This document shows positions 18,801 through 28,183 of a DNA stretch of 64,000 bases, piece after piece. The translations under genes were made by a program, and so were the position numbers. The notes beneath the pieces are model-generated. The model was given only the letters and a program-made list of their open reading frames with translations, was not told the DNA's origin and did no database searches. Each line of letters opens with the position of its first letter. The first letter of the stretch is position 1. The stretch is taken from NCBI RefSeq assembly GCF_021864535.1, contig NZ_JAKJIC010000005.1, positions 62,001 through 126,000 of the forward strand, given 5' to 3'. This DNA comes from Oryzibacter oryziterrae (GTDB lineage: Bacteria; Pseudomonadota; Alphaproteobacteria; Rhizobiales; Pleomorphomonadaceae).

Positions 18801-19172
18801 CTCGCCTGCAACGGCCGGCATGTGCCCACCCTCTCCACCGGGACCAACGGCACCTATGTGGGCGGCGTCCGCTTCAAGGCCTGGCAGCCGGCCAGCGGCA
18901 TCCACCCGGTCATTCCGGTCAACGCGCCGCTCACCTTCGAGATCATCGACCGGTGGTCGCAACGCTCCCTTGGCGGCTGCGTCTATCACGTCGCCCATCC
19001 CGGCGGCCGCAACTACGACACCTATCCGGTCAACTCCTACGAGGCCGAAGCGCGCCGCCTCACCCGCTTCCAGGATTTCGGCCACTCGGTCGGCGTCGCC
19101 CATGTTCCTCAGGAAGAACGCCCCGGCGCCTTCCCGGCAACACTCGATCTGCGCCGTCCAGCGCGGATTTGA
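15858..19172 (+). CDS. Transglutaminase-like protein with C-terminal DUF2126 (amidoligase-like) domain
   Basis: This 1104-residue protein has a bacterial transglutaminase N-terminal beta domain (about 1-90), a transglutaminase-like core with the full triad C180 (GSCRDT), H229 (LHAW) and D245 (LDPTSG), then a very long C-terminal DUF2126 region (about 290-1095) with [36 protein letters not shown] and FRSFEMPP. From the literature on amidoligases, the DUF2126 part is related to the GCS-type carboxylate-amine ligases. The protein has no signal peptide, so it acts in the cytoplasm. It is the first of three rightward genes that recur together in many proteobacteria and are predicted to build or trim a peptide-like product; the product is unknown. 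Confidence 0.88.
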   Translation: MAVLTKLTHVTRYVYDRPVVLTPQVIRLRPAPHSRTAVPAYSLKVTPEPHFVNWQQDPHGNWLARFVFPEPATEFSVTVDLLAEMAVINPFDFFIEDYAEHFPFTYKPELAKELAPYLECEGEGDLFETYLAAIPRDKMQTTNFVVAVNQALQQHISYEIRLEPGVQTPEETLARRSGSCRDTGWLLVQLLRRLGLAARFVSGYLIQLRPDVKSLDGPSGTEVDFTDLHAWCEVYIPGAGWIGLDPTSGLLTGEGHIPLAATPHYASAAPIVGAFSGSPETKTEFAFDMQIARIDERPRVTWPYSDEAWQRLLDLGDKVDADLAAGDVRLTMGGEPTFVSIDDYQSDEWNTAAVGPTKRGLADSLIRKLSDRFAPGGFLHYGQGKWYPGESLPRWTFSLYWRKDGKPIWRNLDLVARESARTPATADSAGDLLRGVAKRLAIPGDFAVPAFEDPAHWIMKEAGLPENVTTEDSKLESAEERTRIAKVFSHGLGTPTGFVLPIQRWQTKAGVGWVSELWHFRRGRLYLVPGDSPVGYRLPLSALPWVPPSAYPFHVDRDTFMQLQELPDPEHLNNVYQRSHEVSPDDPRVQQWMTGSGAVRTAMSVEPRDGRLCVFMPPVTGIEDYLELLAAIENTAEELGLPIHIEGYAPPFDPRINVIRVAPDPGVIEVNIHPAASWKQCVEITTGVYEEARLTRLGTDKFMIDGRHTGTGGGNHVVVGGSTPADSPFLRRPDLLKSLVLYWQRHPSLSYLFSGLFIGPTSQAPRIDEARHDALYELEIALAQIPHPQSGWLPPLPWLTDRLFRNLLTDVTGNTHRSEICIDKLFSPDGPTGRLGLVEFRSFEMPPDARMSLAQQLLLRALIAWFWKEPQTGEFARHGTDLHDRFMLEHFVWKDFLDVLGDLTRAGYPMDPLWYDAQREFRFPYFGTVERQGVALEIRGALEPWHVTGEEGAAGGTVRYVDSSVERLQAKVRGFDPARHILACNGRHVPTLSTGTNGTYVGGVRFKAWQPASGIHPVIPVNAPLTFEIIDRWSQRSLGGCVYHVAHPGGRNYDTYPVNSYEAEARRLTRFQDFGHSVGVAHVPQEERPGAFPATLDLRRPARI

Positions 19173-19250
19173 GCTTTTCCGCCGTGCAAAGCCCGGGCAA
19201 GTGCGTACAAACCGCTTGCCCAACGCTTCGCGACCGGAAATATTTGACCA

Positions 19251-21770
19251 ATGAGTCAGACGCAGAAGCAGAACTCCGGCGCGACCGAGCCGCGGCCGGG
19301 CAAAACCGGCTGGGTGAAGTCGGTCCTTGCCTCCTATGCGCCCCTGCCCGGCGCATGGGACGAGATGATGCAGCCCGACGGCGGCATCCGCGCGCCCTGG
19401 GATCGCTTCCTCGGCCTCGTCGCCTCGCAGACCAAGGCGCAGCTCTCCGAGGCCTTTTCCTCGGCCGAGCAGCACCTGCGCGATTCCGGCGTCTTCTTCC
19501 GCGCCTATGACGATCCGGCCGGCGGCGAACGCCCCTGGCCGCTCGCCCCGCTGCCGCTGCTCATTGCCCCCACCGAATGGGAGGCGCTGAAGACCGGTGT
19601 CATCCAGCGCGCGCGCCTCGCCGAAGCCGTCCTGTCCGACGTCTATGGCGAGGGGCGTCTCATCCGCGACGGCGTAATGCCCGCCGCCGTCGTCGCCGGC
19701 AGTCCGAATTTCCTCCGCCCCCTCGTCGGCATCAAGCCCAAGGGTGGCCGCCACCTGCGCTTCTATGCCGTGGATATCGGCCGCGGCCCGGACGGTCGCT
19801 GGTGGGTGCTGTCCGATCGCGCCCAGGCCCCCTCGGGCGCCGGCTATGCACTCGAAAACCGCATCGCCATTTCCCGCGCCCTGCCCGACATGACGCGCAA
19901 CCTGAATGTCGACCGGCTCGCCTCCTTTTTCCAGGCCTTCCGCGACGAACTCTCAGCGCTCAATGCCGGCGCCGAAGCGCGCGTCGGCCTGCTGACCCCC
20001 GGCCCGCTCAACGAAACCTATTTCGAACACGCCTATCTCGCGCGCTATCTCGGTTTCCTGCTCGTCGAGGGCGCCGACCTCACGGTGCGCGACAATGCCG
20101 TCTACGTGCGCACCGTCTCCGGCCTGAAGCGTGTCGACGTGCTCTGGCGCCGCCTCGACGGCGACTTCACCGACCCGCTCGAACTGAAGAACACGTCCCA
20201 GATCGGCGTGCCCGGGCTCGTCCAGGCCATCCGCCGGCAGGAAGTCTCCGTCACCAATGCGCTCGGCTCCGGCGTCATCGAATCGCGCGCACTGATGGGC
20301 TTCTTCCCCGCGCTCGCCAAGCACATCCTCGGCGAGGACCTGCTCCTGCCCAACCTCGCCACCTGGTGGTGCGGTCAGGAGACCGAGCGCAACGCCGTGC
20401 TGGCGGGCTTTGACAAGATGGCCATCGCCTCCGCCTTCGAGGGACGGCTCGCCGGTTTCAAGACCGACAGCATGGTCGGCGCGGCCATGTCGCCGGAAAC
20501 GCGCGCCGCCGTCACCGCCCAGATCCGCGCCCGCGGCATGGACGTGGTCGGCCAGGAGGACGTGCGCCTGTCCACCATGCCGGTCTGGGACGGCGAGAAG
20601 CTGATCCCGCGCCCCTTCGTGCTGCGTCTCTTCGTTGCCGCCACCGGCGACGGCGACTGGACCGTGATGCCCGGCGGCTTCTGCCGCATCTCCGGCAGCG
20701 AGGACCCGCGCTTCGTGTCGCTGCAGGCGGGTGCCCGCACTTCCGATGTCTGGGTGCTGTCCGAAGGCACGGTCACCGAGACCTCGCTGCTGCCCCAGCC
20801 CGATCGCGTGCCGATCCGCCGCACCACCGGCACGCTGCCGAGCCGCTCGGCCGACAATCTCTTCTGGCTCGCCCGCTATCTCGAGCGCTCCGAGGCCAGC
20901 CTGCGCCTCGTCCGCGCTCTTCTGGCGCGCCTCATCGAGGCCGGCGCCGACAATGACAACCCGCTGGTGCACCATCTGGTCGCCCATCTGAAGTTCATCG
21001 ACGCCCTCGACGCCGGGTTCGAAGGCACGCCGGTAGCCGCGGCACTCGCCACCCTGTCGCAGGTCGGCCCCACCTCGGGCATGCCCTTCCTCACCAGTGC
21101 CGCCCGCAGTGCCAGCTCCGCCATCCGCGATCGCCTGGCACCCGACGCCTTCCAGTCGGTGATGGAAATCGCCCAGCTCTTCTCCGAACTGAAGCTGCGC
21201 CGCCTGAGCCCGGCCCAGGCGCTCGACGAAGTCAACAACGGCCTGCGCCGCATCTCCGCCTTCGCCGGGCTTGCCTCGGAGAACATGAACCGCGCCATGG
21301 GCTGGCGCTTTCTCGATCTCGGTCGCCGCATCGAACGCGCCATGACCACCACGCGCTTCGTCCGCCAGTTCGCCTATGACGATCCGAGCCCGGACGCGCT
21401 GGATCTGGCGCTGGAACTGGGCGACAGCCAGATCACCTATCGCTGGCGCTACGCCATGCGCGCCGCCGCCAATCCGGTGCGTGACTTGCTGGTGCTCGAC
21501 CCGGCCAATCCCCGCTCGGTCGCCTTCCAGGTGGAGCGCATCGTCGAGCATCTGGAGACCCTGCCGGCCACCACCGTCGACGGCCGGCCCGTCGATCTGT
21601 TGCGCCACGCCCGCAAGCTGAATTCCAAGTTGGCCAACCAGCCGGTCGAAGGCCTGACCTCCGGCGGCATCGACAAGATTTCCGTCAAGCTGGCCCGCCT
21701 CTCCAACGGTATCGCCGAGCGCTTCTTCACCCAGCGGCCGACCGCCTATCTACCGGAAGAATTCGAATGA
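19251..21770 (+). CDS. Circularly permuted ATP-grasp / alpha-E fusion protein
   Basis: This 839-residue protein joins a circularly permuted ATP-grasp domain (about residues 70-490, with LTPGPLNETYFEHAYLARYLG, LVEGADLTVRD, LWRRLDG and the late ATP-site strand FVLRLFVAA) to an alpha-E all-helical domain (about 528-835, beginning SRSADNLFWLARYLERSE). In many genomes these are two separate neighbouring genes (COG2308 and COG2307); here they are one chain. It is predicted to form peptide or amide bonds at the cost of ATP. It follows the large transglutaminase gene by 78 bp and its stop overlaps the next start as ATGA. Confidence 0.88.
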   Translation: MSQTQKQNSGATEPRPGKTGWVKSVLASYAPLPGAWDEMMQPDGGIRAPWDRFLGLVASQTKAQLSEAFSSAEQHLRDSGVFFRAYDDPAGGERPWPLAPLPLLIAPTEWEALKTGVIQRARLAEAVLSDVYGEGRLIRDGVMPAAVVAGSPNFLRPLVGIKPKGGRHLRFYAVDIGRGPDGRWWVLSDRAQAPSGAGYALENRIAISRALPDMTRNLNVDRLASFFQAFRDELSALNAGAEARVGLLTPGPLNETYFEHAYLARYLGFLLVEGADLTVRDNAVYVRTVSGLKRVDVLWRRLDGDFTDPLELKNTSQIGVPGLVQAIRRQEVSVTNALGSGVIESRALMGFFPALAKHILGEDLLLPNLATWWCGQETERNAVLAGFDKMAIASAFEGRLAGFKTDSMVGAAMSPETRAAVTAQIRARGMDVVGQEDVRLSTMPVWDGEKLIPRPFVLRLFVAATGDGDWTVMPGGFCRISGSEDPRFVSLQAGARTSDVWVLSEGTVTETSLLPQPDRVPIRRTTGTLPSRSADNLFWLARYLERSEASLRLVRALLARLIEAGADNDNPLVHHLVAHLKFIDALDAGFEGTPVAAALATLSQVGPTSGMPFLTSAARSASSAIRDRLAPDAFQSVMEIAQLFSELKLRRLSPAQALDEVNNGLRRISAFAGLASENMNRAMGWRFLDLGRRIERAMTTTRFVRQFAYDDPSPDALDLALELGDSQITYRWRYAMRAAANPVRDLLVLDPANPRSVAFQVERIVEHLETLPATTVDGRPVDLLRHARKLNSKLANQPVEGLTSGGIDKISVKLARLSNGIAERFFTQRPTAYLPEEFE

Positions 21771-22699
21771 TCTACGAGGTTCGCCAGCAGACGCTCTATC
21801 GCTATGGCGCGCCGGTGCCCTTCTCGCGCCAGGTTGCCCATCAGCTCCCGATCAGCCGGGCCGGCCAGATCGTGCTGGACGCCGATCTCGACATCTCCCC
21901 CGAGCCCGCCGAGCGCTTCGACCTCAGCGACTTCTTCGGCAACAGGATCACCCATTTCGCCTTCGATCGCGGCCATGACCATCTGACCGTGACCCTGACC
22001 GCCCGGGTCGAGGTGCTGCCGGCGCAATCCCTGCTCGAACGGCTGACCCTGCCCTGGGAGGCCGTGCGCGCCGCCGCCGTCGCCAGCACCGACCTTGGCC
22101 CGGACTCGCCGGCGCACATGCTGTTCGCCTCACCGAGCGTCGATCTCTCGGCCCCCATCACCGCCTATGCCGCCCTGAGCCTTGCGCCGGGCCGCACCAT
22201 GCTCGACGCCGCCGTCGACCTCATGAAGCGCATCAAGGCCGATTTCCGCTATGTCCCCGGCGCCACCGACGCCCGCACCCGCCCGTCCGAGGCCTTTGCT
22301 GCCCGCAAGGGCGTGTGCCAGGATTTCGCCCATGTGATGATCGCCGGCCTGCGCGGCCAGTCGCTGCCCGCCCGCTATGTCAGCGGCTATCTGCGCACAG
22401 AACCGCCCAAGGGCCAGCCGCGTCTGGAAGGCGCCGACGCCACCCACGCCTGGGTCGAGGTCTGGTGCGGCCCGGAGGCTGGCTGGATCGGCTTCGACCC
22501 CACCAACGGCATCCTCGCCGGCGAGGATCACGTGGTGCTGGCCGTCGGCCGCGACTATTCCGACGTGTCGCCGCTGGAAGGCGTCATCGTCGCCTATGGC
22601 GATCACAGTCTCGAAGTGAAGGTCGACGTCATTCCGCACGGGCGGCGGCCGTCCGAGGACGTCGCCTCGCTCCCTGTTACGACGCGTCCTCGCGCTTGA
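21767..22699 (+). CDS. Transglutaminase-like cysteine protease family protein
   Basis: This 310-residue protein has the bacterial transglutaminase N-terminal domain (YEVRQQTLYRYGAPVPFSRQVAHQLP) and a core with the triad in GVCQDFAHVM (Cys), THAWVEVW (His) and GFDPTNG (Asp). It is probably a cytoplasmic peptidase or amide exchanger acting with the ATP-grasp partner, whose stop overlaps its start by 4 bp. Its 3' end overlaps the convergent gpsA gene by 23 bp, so no intrinsic terminator separates the two. Confidence 0.9.
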   Translation: MIYEVRQQTLYRYGAPVPFSRQVAHQLPISRAGQIVLDADLDISPEPAERFDLSDFFGNRITHFAFDRGHDHLTVTLTARVEVLPAQSLLERLTLPWEAVRAAAVASTDLGPDSPAHMLFASPSVDLSAPITAYAALSLAPGRTMLDAAVDLMKRIKADFRYVPGATDARTRPSEAFAARKGVCQDFAHVMIAGLRGQSLPARYVSGYLRTEPPKGQPRLEGADATHAWVEVWCGPEAGWIGFDPTNGILAGEDHVVLAVGRDYSDVSPLEGVIVAYGDHSLEVKVDVIPHGRRPSEDVASLPVTTRPRA

Positions 22700-23693
22700 G
22701 CGGTCGCGACATCAGCCGTTCGATCGCGCCGTTCACATCAATCCGCCCGGACAGCACATCGGCCACCGCCGACATGATCGGCACCTCGATGCCGAAGGAG
22801 CGCGCGCGCGTCACGGCAATCTCCGCCGTGGCCGCCCCTTCCGCCAGTTTGCCGAAGCTCGCAGGATCGACGCCCTGCCCGATCGACATGCCGAAGGCAT
22901 AGTTGCGCGATTGGCCCGACCCGCAGGTCAGCATCAGGTCGCCAAGGCCGGAGAGCCCCATCAGCGTCTCCGACTTGGCCCCGAAAGCCGCCGCCAGCCG
23001 CCGCATTTCCACAAAGCCGCGCGTGATCACCGCCGCCTGCGCCGAGGCGCCGAGCCCCCGACCGATCACCACGCCGGCCGCGATTGCCAGCACATTCTTG
23101 ATCGCCCCACCCAACTGCACGCCCACCATGTCGGACGCCGCATAGGGGCGAAATCCCGGACCGGCCAGCAGATAGGCGAGCACCTCGGCAAGCGCGATGT
23201 CGTCCGCCGCGATCGTCACCGCGGTGGGGAGCCCCCGCGCCAGATCCTCGGCAAATCCCGGTCCCGACAGCACCGCCACCGGACCGCTCTGGAAGCCGTA
23301 GGAGATCACCTCGGTCAGCAGGAAACCGCTCTCCCGCTCGATCCCCTTTGCGCAAGTCACCACCACCGTGCCGGGCCTCAGCACGTCGGCAATGTCGGCC
23401 ACCGCCGCCCGCGTCGCCTGCGCCGGCACGGCCAGGAGCAGCACGTCGGCGGCTCTCAGCGCCGCCACATCGGTCGAGGCCAGCACCGTGTCCGGAAACT
23501 GCGCCATCGGCAGCACCGGCGAGCGCCGCGTCCGGTTGATCGCCTCGATCACCTCGCCATTGCGCCCCACCAGCAGCACCCGATGGCCGGCGCGCGCCGA
23601 GGTCAGCGCAAGGGCCGATCCCCAGGCCCCGGCCCCCAGCACCCCGATCACGGCCGGACGATCGTCCATCCCCTGGCTCTGGTCCTGCGTCAT
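22677..23693 (-). CDS. gpsA: NAD(P)-dependent glycerol-3-phosphate dehydrogenase
   Basis: This 338-residue cytoplasmic enzyme makes sn-glycerol 3-phosphate from dihydroxyacetone phosphate for phospholipid synthesis (EC 1.1.1.94). It has the dinucleotide motif [13 protein letters not shown] near residue 18, the segment [15 protein letters not shown], the catalytic lysine in [13 protein letters not shown], and [12 protein letters not shown]. The ATG overlaps the stop of tsaD by ATGA, so the two are translated from one leftward message, an arrangement also seen in other Rhizobiales. Confidence 0.96.
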   Translation of the reverse strand: MTQDQSQGMDDRPAVIGVLGAGAWGSALALTSARAGHRVLLVGRNGEVIEAINRTRRSPVLPMAQFPDTVLASTDVAALRAADVLLLAVPAQATRAAVADIADVLRPGTVVVTCAKGIERESGFLLTEVISYGFQSGPVAVLSGPGFAEDLARGLPTAVTIAADDIALAEVLAYLLAGPGFRPYAASDMVGVQLGGAIKNVLAIAAGVVIGRGLGASAQAAVITRGFVEMRRLAAAFGAKSETLMGLSGLGDLMLTCGSGQSRNYAFGMSIGQGVDPASFGKLAEGAATAEIAVTRARSFGIEVPIMSAVADVLSGRIDVNGAIERLMSRPLKREDAS

Positions 23694-24772
23694 GCCTTGG
23701 CCCCCAGTCGTCCCTTGCCGATCAACGGTTCGGCCGCACTGTCGAGTGGCCAGCGCGGGCGGGCCGCCACGTCGAGCCCGTCGCGGAAGCCGAGTGCGAA
23801 GCGCTCGGCCCCGGTCCAGGCGATCATCGCGCCATTGTCGGTGCAGAGCTTGCCCGGCGGCACCACCAGCCGCCCGCCATGCGCCGTCAACACCGCTTCG
23901 AGGCGGGCCCGGATCGCCTTGTTGGCAGCGACACCGCCGGCCACCACCAGCGTCGGCGAACCGCCGGTTTCCGCCGAAAATGGCCCGAGCGCCACGCCGA
24001 CCCGGTCGGCCACCACGTCGGCCACCGCCACCTGGAAGGCCGCACAGAGATCGGCCACGTCCTGTTGCGACATGGGGGCCGCCGCCGTCGCCTCGAGGCG
24101 CACGGCGGTCTTGAGGCCGGAGAAGGAGAAATTCGGTTCCTTGCGCCCCAGGAGAGGCCGCGGCAGGGTGAAGCGCTCGGCATTGCCGAGGGCGGCCATG
24201 CGCTCCACTTCGGGACCGCCGGGATAGCCGAGCTGCAAGAGTTTCGCCGTCTTGTCGAAGGCCTCGCCCAGCGCGTCGTCGATGGTCGTGCCGATGCGCC
24301 TGTATTGCCCGACGCCATCGACCCGCAGGATCTGGCTATGTCCGCCGGACACCAGCAGCAGCAGGTAGGGAAACGCGACGCTGTCGGTAAGCCGCGCCGT
24401 CAGCGCGTGCCCTTCCAGGTGATTGACGGCGATCAGCGGCTTGCCTGCGCCCAGGGCCAACGCCTTGGCCGTCATCAGCCCCACCAGAACGCCGCCGATC
24501 AGACCGGGGCCCGCCGTCGCGGCGATGGCGTCGATCTCGGCCAGCGTCACACCGGCGTCCTCAAGGGCGGCACGCACCACGCCGTCCATCACATCCACAT
24601 GCGCCCGCGCCGCGATCTCCGGCACCACGCCGCCGAAGGCCGCATGTTCCTCGATCTGCGACAGCACCACGTTGGAGAGAATGCGCCCGCGCCCGTCGGC
24701 AGAGCGCGCCACCACCGCCGCGGCCGTCTCGTCGCAGCTGCTTTCCAATCCGAGGATCAGCGTCTCGCCCAT
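23690..24772 (-). CDS. tsaD: tRNA threonylcarbamoyladenosine transferase subunit TsaD
   Basis: This 360-residue protein transfers the threonylcarbamoyl group to A37 of ANN-reading tRNAs (t6A), with TsaB and TsaE. It starts [17 protein letters not shown], carries the metal-binding H118-x3-H122 in NHLEGH, and SGGHSQIL and [13 protein letters not shown] of the ASKHA fold. I chose ATG 24772; an ATG at 24778 is equally plausible, and the open frame reaching 25048 overlaps the hemC promoter region. It is divergent from hemC. Confidence 0.95.
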   Translation of the reverse strand: MGETLILGLESSCDETAAAVVARSADGRGRILSNVVLSQIEEHAAFGGVVPEIAARAHVDVMDGVVRAALEDAGVTLAEIDAIAATAGPGLIGGVLVGLMTAKALALGAGKPLIAVNHLEGHALTARLTDSVAFPYLLLLVSGGHSQILRVDGVGQYRRIGTTIDDALGEAFDKTAKLLQLGYPGGPEVERMAALGNAERFTLPRPLLGRKEPNFSFSGLKTAVRLEATAAAPMSQQDVADLCAAFQVAVADVVADRVGVALGPFSAETGGSPTLVVAGGVAANKAIRARLEAVLTAHGGRLVVPPGKLCTDNGAMIAWTGAERFALGFRDGLDVAARPRWPLDSAAEPLIGKGRLGAKA

Positions 24773-24942
24773 CAGCATCCAACCAAAGTTCGCCAGCCAA
24801 ACAACGCCTTCCGCCCGCGTCGGGGTTTTCTTGCGCGCCGGCCCGTCGTATAGGAGCGCCAGAGAGTTCAAGGTCCGCTGCAGAAATAGGGGCGATCCAT
24901 CGCCGGCTCCTGCGGCAGGCTGTATCATCGAGGTCTGGCCCG

Positions 24943-25863
24943 GTGCAACCCAAACCCATCCGTATCGGTACGCGCGGCAGCCCGCTGGCGCTGGCCCAGG
25001 CCCACGAAGTCCGTCAGAAGCTCCTGGATGCCCTCGGCGCCGACGCACCGGACATCGAGATCGTCGTGCTCAGCACCGCCGGCGACCGCATCCAGGATCG
25101 GGCGCTGGCCGAGGTCGGCGGCAAGGGCCTTTTCACCGAGGAAATCGAAGCCGGGCTCCTCGACGGCTCGCTCGACCTCGCCGTGCACTCCTCCAAGGAC
25201 ATGCCGACCGTGCTGCCCGAAGGGCTGGTGCTCGATCATTTCCTGCCGCGCGAAGACGTGCGCGACGCCTTCATCTCGCTGAAATACCCCACGCTTGACG
25301 CCCTGCCGGCGGGCGCCGTGGTCGGCACCGCCTCGCTGAGGCGCCAGGCCATGGTGCGGCGCCTGCGCCCCGACCTTGAGGTCGTCACCTATCGCGGCAA
25401 CGTGCAGACCCGCCTGCGCAAACTGTCCGAAGGCGTGGTCGATGCCACCCTGCTGGCCATGGCCGGCCTCAATCGCCTCGGCATGGCCCATGTCGCCACC
25501 GCCATCCTCGACCCCGAGACCTTTCCGCCCGCCGTCGGTCAGGGCGCCATCGGCATCGAGACCCGCGCGGGCGACCGCCGCATCGCCGAGCTTCTCGATC
25601 GCATCCACCACCCCGCCACCGGCCTGGCGCTTGCCACCGAACGCGCCTTCCTGCGCACTCTCGATGGTTCCTGCCGCACGCCGATCGCCGGCCATGCCAC
25701 CATCTCCGGTGCGTCCATCCATCTGCGCGGCCTCATTCTGACGCCCGACGGCGTCACCGCGCATTCAGGAGAGGCCACCGGCACCGATCCGGAAGCCCTC
25801 GGCATCGCGCTGGGCGAACGGCTCAAGGCGCTCGGCGGTCCCGATTTCTTCCGGGGACACTGA
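24943..25863 (+). CDS. hemC: Hydroxymethylbilane synthase
   Basis: This 306-residue enzyme joins four porphobilinogens into hydroxymethylbilane in heme synthesis (EC 2.5.1.61). It starts with [13 protein letters not shown] and has [29 protein letters not shown], and the dipyrromethane cofactor cysteine C244 in [12 protein letters not shown]. The start codon is GTG at 24943, directly before the conserved N-terminus. It is followed by hemD after 6 bp. The 170-bp gap to the divergent tsaD holds both promoters; I see no clear motif there. Confidence 0.96.
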   Translation: MQPKPIRIGTRGSPLALAQAHEVRQKLLDALGADAPDIEIVVLSTAGDRIQDRALAEVGGKGLFTEEIEAGLLDGSLDLAVHSSKDMPTVLPEGLVLDHFLPREDVRDAFISLKYPTLDALPAGAVVGTASLRRQAMVRRLRPDLEVVTYRGNVQTRLRKLSEGVVDATLLAMAGLNRLGMAHVATAILDPETFPPAVGQGAIGIETRAGDRRIAELLDRIHHPATGLALATERAFLRTLDGSCRTPIAGHATISGASIHLRGLILTPDGVTAHSGEATGTDPEALGIALGERLKALGGPDFFRGH

Positions 25864-25869
25864 CCGATC

Positions 25870-26595
25870 ATGCGGCTCCTCGTCCTGCGTCCCGAGCCGC
25901 AAGCCAGCGCCCTTGTGGCAACCCTCGCCGCCCATGGCATCGACGCGCTTGCCGATCCCATGCTGGACATCATCCCCGAGCCCGATCTGGTGAGGGCGAT
26001 CGCCGCCCATCCCCGGCCCGACGCCCTCGCCTTCACTTCCGCCAACGCGTTGCGCGCCCTGCCTGGCGGCGCGCTGCCGGCCGCCTGGCTCGCCATCCCC
26101 GCCTTCTGCGTCGGGGAGGCCACGGCGCGTGCCGCCCGGGCCGCCGGCTTTGCCGATGTTCGCGCGTCGGCCGGCACCGCTGCCGACCTCGCCTTGAGCC
26201 TGCGCGCTTCGGGCCTCGGCCACGTCCTGCATCTGGTTGGTCGCGACCAGACCGGCGACCTCGCCGCCGGCCTTTGCGAGGCCGGACTTTCGGCGCAGTC
26301 GCTGATCGTCTACCGGGCCGAAATGCGCGACGACCTCGCCCCGGCCACCTGGGCTGGCCTTCAAATGCGCACATTTGCCGGTCTCATTGTTGCCTCTCAG
26401 CGCAGTGCGCAAGGATTTTTCAAGATTCTTCAGTCCAAGGATCGTCTCGACCTCCTGAACGATCTGGTGTTGATTGCCATTTCGGAGGCCGCCGCAGCGC
26501 CGCTGACGGACCGGTGCCATCGCACGGTGATCGCCACTGAGCCCAATGGCGATGCCTTGTTGCGGGCAGCGGTTGCGCTCGGCAGCGACAGTTGA
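25870..26595 (+). CDS. hemD: Uroporphyrinogen-III synthase
   Basis: This 241-residue protein closes hydroxymethylbilane to uroporphyrinogen III with inversion of ring D (EC 4.2.1.75). HemD sequences are poorly conserved, but the two-lobe layout is visible: RLLVLRPEPQASALVATLAAHGI at the start, LAFTSANALRAL, CVGEATARAARAAGF and IVASQRSAQGF. Position directly after hemC supports the call. A mitofilin-like gene follows after 57 bp and a HemY-like gene after that, an order common in alphaproteobacteria. Confidence 0.9.
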   Translation: MRLLVLRPEPQASALVATLAAHGIDALADPMLDIIPEPDLVRAIAAHPRPDALAFTSANALRALPGGALPAAWLAIPAFCVGEATARAARAAGFADVRASAGTAADLALSLRASGLGHVLHLVGRDQTGDLAAGLCEAGLSAQSLIVYRAEMRDDLAPATWAGLQMRTFAGLIVASQRSAQGFFKILQSKDRLDLLNDLVLIAISEAAAAPLTDRCHRTVIATEPNGDALLRAAVALGSDS

Positions 26596-26652
26596 AATAG
26601 TTGGTGGGACAAGCGGCGACAGGCCGGGAGCGAGCGGGAAGGAAATCGAGAC

Positions 26653-28134
26653 ATGCAGTCCGACAGCGATCGCAAGACCGACGAGACGCCCGAAGGGGCC
26701 CGCCGCCGCAAATCCAAGCCCCCGATCATCGATCTCACGGCCACCGAAGTGACCCCACCGCCCTCTGTGGAGGCGCCGGCCCAACCCGACGCACCGGTCG
26801 CCGCGGATACCCCGCCCGCCGAATCGGCCGAGGCCACCACTCCGTCACCGGTCGAACCGACCGAGCAAACCGCAGGAGCTGACACGGCGCCGTCGATGGA
26901 AGCCGCCGCCGGCCCCGATGGCACAGCCGCGCCAGACCAGGCCGATCCGCCGGCGCAAGACGCGGCGCCCACCGATGCTCCAATCGAAGGCCCGGTCCTG
27001 ACCGACCCGTTGCCAAAGGCCGACCCCAAGCCCGCGACGTCCGATTCGCAGCCGGGCAGCGGATTTGCCGCCGCCCTTGTGGGCGCCCTCCTGGGTGGCG
27101 CCATCGCCCTTGGCGGGGCCTACGGCCTGATCGCGTCCGATCTTCTCACCCTGCCGAACCCGCAGCCGCCGCAGACCCAGGCGAGCGCCATCGACCTGAC
27201 GCCGATCCAGGCCGAACTCGACAAGCTCGCAGGCCGCCTCGACGCCCTCAACGGCAGCGGTGCGGCGTCCCCGCTCGACCAGCGCGTGGCCAGCCTCGAA
27301 GAAGCCCTGAAGGCCGCGCCCGTCGGCCCCGGCAGCGATGTTGCCGCCCTGCGCAAGGCCGTCGACGATCTCACAGCCCGCGTCAGCAGCACGCAGGCCG
27401 GCGCCCCCGACGTCAAACCCGAGCTCGACGCGATCAAGACCGATCTCGCCGCGCTGAAGGCCGCTCCGCCCGCCGTGGCGCCCGAGCGGGTTGCAGCCCT
27501 CGAAGGCCGGCTCGCGTCCCTCTCCGACAAGCTCGACGCTGCCGCCGCGGCGAGCACCGCCCTGGCCGAGCGCGTCAGCACCATCGAGGCGCGCCTTGCG
27601 GCGGGACCGAAGGGCGGGGAGATCGCCGCCCTCTCGCTTGCCGTCACCAGCCTCTCATCCAAGATCGCCAGCGGCGCGTCCTTCGAGCCCGAGTTTGCCC
27701 TGGTCGCCGCCGCCGTGCCCGACCTGCCCGATCTCGACAGCCTGAAGCCGCTCGCCGCCATCGGCGTCCCAACCCAGGACCAGCTGCTCGCCAGCCTGCC
27801 CAAGGAAGCCATGGCCGCCGCCCGCCCTGTTGATGCCGGCAACGGCGTCATCGAAGGGCTGATGTCCAGCGCCAAGTCCCTGGTCAACTATCGCGAGACC
27901 GGCTCGGGCACCACCGATCCCCTGTCGCAGTCCATCGAAGCCATCGTGACGGCCCTCAAGGCCGGCGACTATCCGGCTGCCGCCGCGGCGGCCGACCAGT
28001 TGCCCGCCTGGGCCAAGCCTGCGGCGGCCGAGTGGCGCCAGAGCCTCGACGCCCGCGTCGCCGCCGATCGCACGGTCGCCGCCCTCACGGCGCGCGTGCT
28101 CAAGCGCCTCCAGTCGCCGGCGGAGGGCCAATGA
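26653..28134 (+). CDS. Mitofilin-family (Mic60-like) inner-membrane protein
   Basis: This 493-residue protein has a proline/alanine-rich, acidic cytoplasmic N-terminus (about 1-133), one membrane helix (about 136-158, FAAALVGALLGGAIALGGAYG), a long periplasmic coiled-coil region rich in alanine, leucine and aspartate (about 170-340), and a C-terminal domain. This is the COG4223 / alphaproteobacterial Mic60 layout, in which the C-terminal domain shapes inner-membrane folds and contacts outer-membrane partners. GGAAGGAAA lies before the ATG. Its position between hemD and hemY is the usual one. Low-complexity sequence makes domain edges approximate. Confidence 0.82.
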   Translation: MQSDSDRKTDETPEGARRRKSKPPIIDLTATEVTPPPSVEAPAQPDAPVAADTPPAESAEATTPSPVEPTEQTAGADTAPSMEAAAGPDGTAAPDQADPPAQDAAPTDAPIEGPVLTDPLPKADPKPATSDSQPGSGFAAALVGALLGGAIALGGAYGLIASDLLTLPNPQPPQTQASAIDLTPIQAELDKLAGRLDALNGSGAASPLDQRVASLEEALKAAPVGPGSDVAALRKAVDDLTARVSSTQAGAPDVKPELDAIKTDLAALKAAPPAVAPERVAALEGRLASLSDKLDAAAAASTALAERVSTIEARLAAGPKGGEIAALSLAVTSLSSKIASGASFEPEFALVAAAVPDLPDLDSLKPLAAIGVPTQDQLLASLPKEAMAAARPVDAGNGVIEGLMSSAKSLVNYRETGSGTTDPLSQSIEAIVTALKAGDYPAAAAAADQLPAWAKPAAAEWRQSLDARVAADRTVAALTARVLKRLQSPAEGQ

Positions 28135-28183
28135 CCCGCACCCTCTTCATTTCGCGCCCGCCCATGACGGAAAGGACCGGCCC

